NCBI GenBank assembly: GCA_963693635.1
Contig: CAVOBC010000145.1
Span: 1 to 10,708, forward strand
DNA length: 10,708 nucleotides
Reading direction: 5' to 3'
From: CAVOBC01 sp963693635
GTDB lineage: Bacteria; Pseudomonadota; Gammaproteobacteria; Pseudomonadales; Azotimanducaceae
The notes beneath the pieces are model-generated. The model had not been told where the DNA came from and searched no databases. It saw nothing but the letters and a program-made list of their open reading frames with translations. This document shows, one piece after another, positions 6,449 through 10,708 of the stretch; position 1 is the stretch's first letter, and each line of letters opens with the position of its first letter. The position numbers and the translations under genes were made by a program.

Positions 6449-7135
6449 TTAATGATCGTGGGTCGAGTGATCGTGGGTCGAGTGATCGTGTTCGGGCGGT
6501 TTCTCAACCTGTGGCACCGGCTCCGTGTGAGCCGCCTCACCTTTTGCAGACTCATGGGCTTGGGACGTGCGCGGTTCCGAATCGGCGACCACCGCGTGAT
6601 GATCGTCTTCGCCCTGTTTTCCTGCAGGAGGCTCATCATGGCCGGGCGGCGCACCATCGCCGTGATCATGGTCGTGCCCGTCCCCGGTTACCGCCGGCAA
6701 ACTCGCGACGCCAATGCCGTAGTGATAGACCAAATGCCCACCCTTCCATCCAGTAACGCCGAGCGCAAGCACAGGGACCAGCAAAAGGATCACGAAGATT
6801 CTCGAAGGTGCCTGATGGCGCAAGAAAAACCGCCACAGCGCGAATACCAGGAACGCGCCACACGTCACAAATGCCCAGTTACGATGGTCGGTCATTGCCA
6901 CGTGCGACGGCCCGTCATGTCCGACGCTGTAATAGGCCTGCAAACCGGCCGCAACCGCAATGATAACGGCCACTGTTCCCAGCGCTAGCATCCAATCGCC
7001 CGCAATTTGCAGGCCAGTCCGCCTCGCCTCTGAACTGAAGGCAGAAGCGAGCAGCAACATCGGACCTGTGATCAAAAAAGCGATTACAAAGTGAACGATT
7101 AGCGGATGTAGATTCGGTTCGATCAACTGATCCAT
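6449..7135 (-). CDS. DUF2231 domain membrane protein with His-rich C-terminal tail
   Basis: A 228-residue inner-membrane protein. The N-terminal LHPLIVHFVIAF is the DUF2231 signature (His10, His15). Four hydrophobic segments lie at about 12-32, 46-66, 88-104 and 112-130. Further conserved-looking His residues are H84 (DHRNWAF), H134 and H138 (GGHLVYHYGIG). Residues 150-228 are a charged, Pro/Glu-containing tail ending in HDHSTHDHSTHDH, together with HDHDHGD near 154-160, likely metal-binding. The start ATG at 7135 has GGAGG eight bases upstream and follows the oxidase stop by only five bases. DUF2231 proteins have no settled function; heme or metal roles have been considered because of the conserved His. 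In this operon a copper-related membrane role is inferred. Confidence 0.9.
   Translation of the reverse strand: MDQLIEPNLHPLIVHFVIAFLITGPMLLLASAFSSEARRTGLQIAGDWMLALGTVAVIIAVAAGLQAYYSVGHDGPSHVAMTDHRNWAFVTCGAFLVFALWRFFLRHQAPSRIFVILLLVPVLALGVTGWKGGHLVYHYGIGVASLPAVTGDGHDHDHGDGAPPGHDEPPAGKQGEDDHHAVVADSEPRTSQAHESAKGEAAHTEPVPQVEKPPEHDHSTHDHSTHDH
6454..6490. repeat. 15-bp tandem repeat coding for the His-rich tail
   Basis: GATCGTGGGTCGAGT occurs at 6454-6468 and 6469-6483, followed by the first seven bases of a third copy at 6484-6490. On the minus strand it encodes repeated HDHST units at the end of the DUF2231 protein. Copy-number change would lengthen or shorten the tail without breaking the frame. 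Confidence 0.85.
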
Positions 7136-7140
7136 TCCTA

Positions 7141-8457
7141 TTACCTCCGTCGGGGTGGATTACCGAAGTCTGGATCGGAGCTCACCCGAGCCGCTATCGT
7201 GCCGGCAGGTGCGCTGTACCATCCGGGATCGGTATAGTCCCCAGGCCTCAAGTCGTCGCGGACCTTAACGGTCGTGAACATCCCGCCCATCTCCAGGTTT
7301 CCGTAGGGGCCCTCGCCGGTCATCATCGGGAGCGTGTTGCGGGGCCCCGAGTGATGCCCCATATCGACGTGTTCCTGGTGCTCGGCCATGCCATGCTCGC
7401 CCATAGCCATGAAACCCGGCAGCAGCTGGCGGATTTCATGGTCGATGCCGCTTTGATCCACGCCAAGCGTGTTGGGAATTCCGTGGCCCATGGCATTCAT
7501 CGTGTGGTGTGACATATGGCAGTGGAACGCCCAGTCGCCCGGCACGGCCTTGAATTCAATATCACGTGTTTGACCAACACCGATGATCTCGGTGGTTTCC
7601 GGCCGCCACATCCCCTTAGGCCACCGCCCGCCGTCTGAACCCGTCACCATGAACTGCACTCCGTGCAGATGAATCGGATGGTTCCACATCGAGAGGTTGC
7701 CGATCCGGATACGCACCCGCTCGCCAGTACGCGCCACGAGCGGATCGATCGCCGGAAAGACCTTGCTGTTAAATGTCCACAGATCGAAATCCACCATGAC
7801 GGAAGGGTCCGGGCGGTACGTGCCAGGGTGTACTGCCCAGTTGTGCAGTAAGAAGCAGTAATCCCGGTCTATGGGTTCGGGCTCGCTACCTTTGGGATGA
7901 ATGATGAACATGCCCATCATGCCGACTGCCATTTGCGTCATCTCATCGGCGTGTGGGTGGTACATATGCGTACCGTTTTGATTGAGCGTGAATTCATAGG
8001 CAAAGGTCTCGCCCGGCTTGATCGAGGGTTGACTAAGACCCGACACCCCATCCATACCGCTCGGCAGCAAGATGCCATGCCAGTGGATTGAGGTGTGTTC
8101 CTGCAGATGATTCGTCACGAGAATACGGACCCTGTCGCCCTCAACCGCTTCGATCGTTGGCCCTGGGGTTGAGCCGTTGTAGCCCCAGCACGTTGCCGTC
8201 GTGCCCGGCGCAAATTCATGCTCCACTTCCTCGGCGACGAGATGAAACTCTTTAACCCCGTTCTTTCGCGTGTAGGGCAACGTCCAACCATTGAGAGTCC
8301 GGACCTTGTTCATCACTGCGCCCTTTACGCCCGTGCCTGTTGGCGCGAGACGCGGGGCTGGCGCGCCGTGGGCTGGAATCACAAGGGGACCGGTCACGGC
8401 TGCAGCAACGACACCGGCACCGCCAAGAGCAATAAAGCCCCGTCTCGATTTATCCAT
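7141..8457 (-). CDS. Tat-exported multicopper oxidase (copper oxidase)
   Basis: Periplasmic multicopper oxidase of 438 residues, of the type that oxidises Cu(I) or organic substrates and reduces O2 to water. The N-terminus has a Tat signal (SRRGFIALGG, residues 4-13, then a hydrophobic stretch). All copper motifs are present: HWHG (125-128), HPH (167-169), HPIHLHGVQF with type 1 His260 and bridging His263/His265, and HCHMSHH with Cys313, type 1 His318 and axial Met323, so the blue copper centre is complete. A C-terminal part after residue 345 is rich in Met and His (FMAMGEHGMAEHQEHVDMGHH), a probable copper-loading segment. It is shorter than classical CopA (about 600). Start ATG at 8457 with AAGGAG seven bases upstream; TTG at 8463 is rejected. 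It follows the TolC-family stop by two bases and leads into the DUF2231 gene, so translation is probably coupled. Confidence 0.95.
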   Translation of the reverse strand: MDKSRRGFIALGGAGVVAAAVTGPLVIPAHGAPAPRLAPTGTGVKGAVMNKVRTLNGWTLPYTRKNGVKEFHLVAEEVEHEFAPGTTATCWGYNGSTPGPTIEAVEGDRVRILVTNHLQEHTSIHWHGILLPSGMDGVSGLSQPSIKPGETFAYEFTLNQNGTHMYHPHADEMTQMAVGMMGMFIIHPKGSEPEPIDRDYCFLLHNWAVHPGTYRPDPSVMVDFDLWTFNSKVFPAIDPLVARTGERVRIRIGNLSMWNHPIHLHGVQFMVTGSDGGRWPKGMWRPETTEIIGVGQTRDIEFKAVPGDWAFHCHMSHHTMNAMGHGIPNTLGVDQSGIDHEIRQLLPGFMAMGEHGMAEHQEHVDMGHHSGPRNTLPMMTGEGPYGNLEMGGMFTTVKVRDDLRPGDYTDPGWYSAPAGTIAARVSSDPDFGNPPRRR

Positions 8458-8459
8458 GA

Positions 8460-10061
8460 TCAATCTCCTTCATGGTGATGTGCCCCGTGGTTTTCGGGCT
8501 GGGCTTCGACCGGCTGTTCTTGTTCCCCATCACCAGAATGGTCCATCCCCTGGTGGCCGGAGTGTGTGTCCGCGGGCTGGGATCTGATCAGGTCATCCAC
8601 GTCAAGTCGGACATCGCCGACGTGCGCACTGCCAGGCAAGGCTTTGCCGACGGCGCGGCCAAGCGCCGTGCGCGCCAGCCAGTAATCACGCACTATTTCG
8701 AGATAACCCTGGTAACTGTCATATTCGTCCTGCTTGGTCTCGATCAGCTCGAAGATGCCTATCAGCATAAAGTTTTCTTCTTCCTGCGCTCGATTGGTTG
8801 CCGCGATGCGTGCAGGGATGAGCCGATCACGGTATGTAGCGGCTCGTGCTCGGGCGTTTTGCGTGGCGGCATAGGCCAGGTGCACATCGTTTTGCACCTG
8901 CATGGACAAGCCGGCATATTCAGCAAGTGCGAGCTGTAGTTCAGCATCCACACGCATGAGAGCACCCCGGCTTTGCGCAAAGATCGGCACGTCCCAATCG
9001 AGTGTCGGCCCGCTGAGCCGGGCACCATCCGACTCGCGCTCACGTGCGAGACCGACATCTGCATCGCCCAGCACGCCCGTCCAGCGAGTCACACCTAGCC
9101 GATCCGCGAGGCTGTCGACCCGGGCCCTGGCGGCTGCCAGATCGAGCCGACTCTCTGCGGCGAGCGCCAAAAGGTCATCCAGCGGATCCTCATGTGCGGG
9201 CGGCACCGGGAGCTGCGCCGGTGCACCCCACGAGCCAGAAACGGATATACCCAGAACCGCTGCAAGCTCAGCGCGGGCCTCATAACGCTCTATATCGGCT
9301 CGCAACGCTTCTAGTTGGCCTTCGGCCGCTGAGCCTTGCGCAAGCGCATAAGCTCTCGGCGTCAGGTTACCCGCGTCCTGGTAGCGTGTGGCCATTTCCA
9401 GGGTCAGCGCCGCTGCTTTTGCGGTTTGGTGCCGCATAGCAGCGGTTTGTTGGGCAGCGATGTAGCGGTAATAGGCGCGCTGCGCTTGCGCTGCCGTATC
9501 AAGGACAGCCGCACCGATGTCCTGCTTTAGCGTTGCATATTCCGCCCCGGCCAGGCGTTTTCTTGCCGGCAGCGTGATGAGATCGGTGAACGAGCCCACA
9601 ATCCCAATGGTTAATTGATCCCGCCCACCCGAACGGCTGGAATCCAGGACCCCGACAGAAAACACTGGATTACGGATACGGCCCGCTTCGTACACGTCCG
9701 CCGCCGCGAACCCGAGGTGCGCAAAACGCGCCTGAAGCTCGCTATTGTTCACAAGAGCGAGGCTTATGGCAGTTTCGGTACTCAGAGTCTCGGCAGTCAA
9801 TGATCGGATCAGAGCCGCGGGGCTCTGCGTGGGGATAGCTCGGCCGTGCTCGGCGGTCAGCACACTGACACTGCTACGACCAAGGTCGCCTGGCAGCGTC
9901 GTGCACGCAGACAGCATCAGCGCCACAAGAACAAAGAGCACGCGGGAATTGGTTCCCAAGAAAATGCGTGGCCGGCCGCAATGGCGAAGCGAAAGTTCGC
10001 TTGCAAACCAAGCCTTAAGCATCGTCAGGGTGACAATTCTGGGATACAAATTAGTTCGCAT
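8460..10061 (-). CDS. TolC family outer-membrane lipoprotein with His-rich C-terminus
   Basis: Outer-membrane channel component of a tripartite efflux system (OEP family). From ATG at 10061 it has 533 residues: a lipoprotein signal ending in LMLSAC with lipidated Cys53, then two related helical repeats (ETLSTETAISLALVNNSELQ and the VAYAATQ-like NDVHLAYAATQNARARAATYRDR region), NPVFSVGVL, and WDVPIFAQSRG. The last 35 residues are His-rich (HSGHQGMDHSGD, NHGAHHHEGD). The start is uncertain: ATG 10061 has GGAG eight bases upstream but gives a long n-region; GTG 10091 is longer; a later TTG near 9959 would give a normal 18-residue lipoprotein signal. No membrane fusion protein or RND/ATPase pump gene is visible, so the inner partner is encoded elsewhere. 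It sits second in a copper operon behind a CsoR-type regulator, hence copper efflux is inferred. Confidence 0.92.
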   Translation of the reverse strand: MRTNLYPRIVTLTMLKAWFASELSLRHCGRPRIFLGTNSRVLFVLVALMLSACTTLPGDLGRSSVSVLTAEHGRAIPTQSPAALIRSLTAETLSTETAISLALVNNSELQARFAHLGFAAADVYEAGRIRNPVFSVGVLDSSRSGGRDQLTIGIVGSFTDLITLPARKRLAGAEYATLKQDIGAAVLDTAAQAQRAYYRYIAAQQTAAMRHQTAKAAALTLEMATRYQDAGNLTPRAYALAQGSAAEGQLEALRADIERYEARAELAAVLGISVSGSWGAPAQLPVPPAHEDPLDDLLALAAESRLDLAAARARVDSLADRLGVTRWTGVLGDADVGLARERESDGARLSGPTLDWDVPIFAQSRGALMRVDAELQLALAEYAGLSMQVQNDVHLAYAATQNARARAATYRDRLIPARIAATNRAQEEENFMLIGIFELIETKQDEYDSYQGYLEIVRDYWLARTALGRAVGKALPGSAHVGDVRLDVDDLIRSQPADTHSGHQGMDHSGDGEQEQPVEAQPENHGAHHHEGD

Positions 10062-10095
10062 CCCGCCCACTCCAGGTTGTCGATATTTCACTCAT
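10051..10095 (-). CDS. Possible 14-codon leader peptide overlapping the TolC-family start
   Basis: ATG at 10095 opens a 14-residue frame (MSEISTTWSGRDAN) that stops at 10051, overlapping the ATG of the TolC-family gene at 10061. AAGGAAGGG lies eight bases upstream, the strongest ribosome binding site in this gap. Such an overlap could couple translation of the efflux gene to the leader. It may also be chance, or the mark of a frame error at the gene start. Confidence 0.3.
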   Translation of the reverse strand: MSEISTTWSGRDAN

Positions 10096-10162
10096 CAGGA
10101 TGGCCCTTCCTTTTCGGCGTTCCACTTCGCGACGCGAACGAATGCTTCAGCGAAGGAACGGC

Positions 10163-10555
10163 CTACTCCAGGAGCAAGTCCTGGCGGCTGACGGGGGTCT
10201 GGATCGACCGTAGCGCTGGAGGGCGTCGAGGTGTCGCGAAGGCCAGCGAGCGTCGTTCGGGAAACGCGAAGTCAGGTTCGGTGCTAACCCAGTCGGGATG
10301 ATCGAGCTCCAATTTGGAGCCGGCCCCGGTCGCATCGCGATTCGGCGAGAGCCCTGGAACAAACGCCACACAATCGGGGCAGCCTTCATGTTCGCAATCA
10401 GGCTCGCCTGGCGTAGTGCCGCCGTGATTTTGGTGCTGCGCATAGGGATTGGAATCAACTCCACTATCCCCAGATGCGCTACACGCACACACCACATTGG
10501 TGAATGCCAGCATGACACCCGAGATCGTCGACAAAGCGTTTCTTCTCTCCACCAT
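10163..10555 (-). CDS. Hypothetical exported protein with Cys/His-containing motif
   Basis: First gene of the copper operon, 130 residues from ATG at 10555. The N-terminus is basic then hydrophobic (RRNALSTISGVMLAFTNVVCAC), a likely signal peptide; Cys23 or Cys25 could be its end or a metal ligand. The mature part contains HQNHGG (41-46) and CEHEGCPDC (54-62), giving a Cys-x4-Cys-x2-Cys cluster with an adjacent His, plausible Cu(I) or Zn ligands. The tail is Arg/Pro-rich. I do not recognise a family. The ribosome binding site for ATG 10555 is weak, and the predicted promoter would leave almost no leader; TTG at 10534 (GGAG about 12 bases upstream) is an alternative start. A periplasmic copper-binding role is inferred only from position and ligands. 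Confidence 0.7.
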   Translation of the reverse strand: MVERRNALSTISGVMLAFTNVVCACSASGDSGVDSNPYAQHQNHGGTTPGEPDCEHEGCPDCVAFVPGLSPNRDATGAGSKLELDHPDWVSTEPDFAFPERRSLAFATPRRPPALRSIQTPVSRQDLLLE

Positions 10556-10564
10556 ATGAAATGC

Positions 10565-10591
10565 ACTATACCCCTCTTGGATATGTATCAA
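10565..10591 (-). promoter_or_regulatory. Promoter and putative CsoR operator of the copper operon
   Basis: On the minus strand TTGATA (10591-10586) and TATAGT (10570-10565) form a -35/-10 pair with a short 15-bp spacer. In the spacer, on the + strand, lies TATACCCCTCTTGGATATG (10567-10585): an A/T-flanked C/G-rich core with a degenerate right half, reminiscent of DUF156/CsoR operators (TATA-CCCC...GGGG-TATA type). It is within the 43-bp gap between the two divergent start codons, so a bound repressor would block both the operon and its own gene. Confidence 0.4.
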
Positions 10592-10598
10592 GGCGCTT

Positions 10599-10708
10599 AT
10601 GAAACTAGACAAAGACACAACGATGAGGCGGCTCAATCGTATAGAAGGCCAGGTTCGCGGTATCACCCGGATGATTGATGAGGAGCGCTATTGCATCGAC
10701 GTCTTGCA
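10599..10708 (+). CDS. csoR: CsoR/DUF156 family metal-sensitive transcriptional repressor, partial
   Basis: The reading frame from ATG at 10599 gives MKLDKDTTMRRLNRIEGQVR and continues with GITRMIDEERYCIDVL to the window end, where it is cut. RLNRIEGQVRGI and the Cys in RYCIDVL (the first of the Cu(I)/metal ligands of this family) are diagnostic. These four-helix dimers or tetramers bind operators as apo-protein and release on binding Cu(I), or Ni/Co, formaldehyde or sulfide in paralogues. AAGG lies five bases upstream of the ATG. Divergent placement next to an oxidase and efflux operon supports copper sensing, but the His and second Cys ligands that would confirm CsoR lie beyond the window, so the symbol is provisional. 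Confidence 0.9.
   Translation, partial: MKLDKDTTMRRLNRIEGQVRGITRMIDEERYCIDVL

Noticed and set aside
8472..9439. Several + strand frames opposite the TolC-family gene
   Set aside because: Shadow frames of the minus-strand gene, whose lipobox and OEP repeats are clear.

Overview
The window looks like a chromosomal stretch of a high-GC Gram-negative bacterium, most likely a proteobacterium. This rests on an outer-membrane TolC-family lipoprotein, a Tat-exported multicopper oxidase, a perfect CRP-type palindrome (AGTGTGA-N6-TCACACT) and the codon use. The genus cannot be named. There are ten genes or gene remnants and no RNA gene or CRISPR array that I can see.

Left part (1-2224): a non-coding leader with an extended -10 promoter, then a family 5 extracellular solute-binding protein on the + strand with no permease or ATPase gene in the window. 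Two hairpins follow, in the gap where it converges with the next minus-strand gene.

Middle part (2225-5909): a minus-strand pair made of a 65-residue one-span membrane protein and a large multi-span membrane protein with a helical C-terminal domain. The large gene is split by a frameshift near 3090. The pair is divergent from an SDR oxidoreductase on the + strand. The 268-bp gap between them holds the CRP-like site, well placed as a class II activator site for the minus-strand pair, and four exact-period 15-bp tandem repeats just upstream of the SDR gene. A minus-strand phytanoyl-CoA dioxygenase family gene converges on the SDR gene.

Right part (5910-10708): a copper-handling block. A CsoR-type (DUF156) metal-responsive repressor starts at 10599 on the + strand and runs off the window. 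Divergent from it on the minus strand is a compact operon: a Cys/His-containing small exported protein of unknown family, a TolC-family lipoprotein with a His-rich tail, a Tat-exported multicopper oxidase, a DUF2231 membrane protein with a His-rich tail, and a DUF4396 gene with a His-rich N-terminus. The DUF4396 gene is clearly broken: a 72-bp insertion bounded by imperfect inverted repeats, an in-frame TAG and a frameshift. The likely working model is that CsoR loses DNA binding on Cu(I), and the operon then exports and oxidises copper in the periplasm, with several His-rich tails as possible metal buffers.

The best leads for something undescribed are the Cys-rich small protein and the repeated His-rich tails in the copper operon, the CRP-linked small/large membrane protein pair, the 15-bp repeat array, and the inserted element inside the DUF4396 gene.
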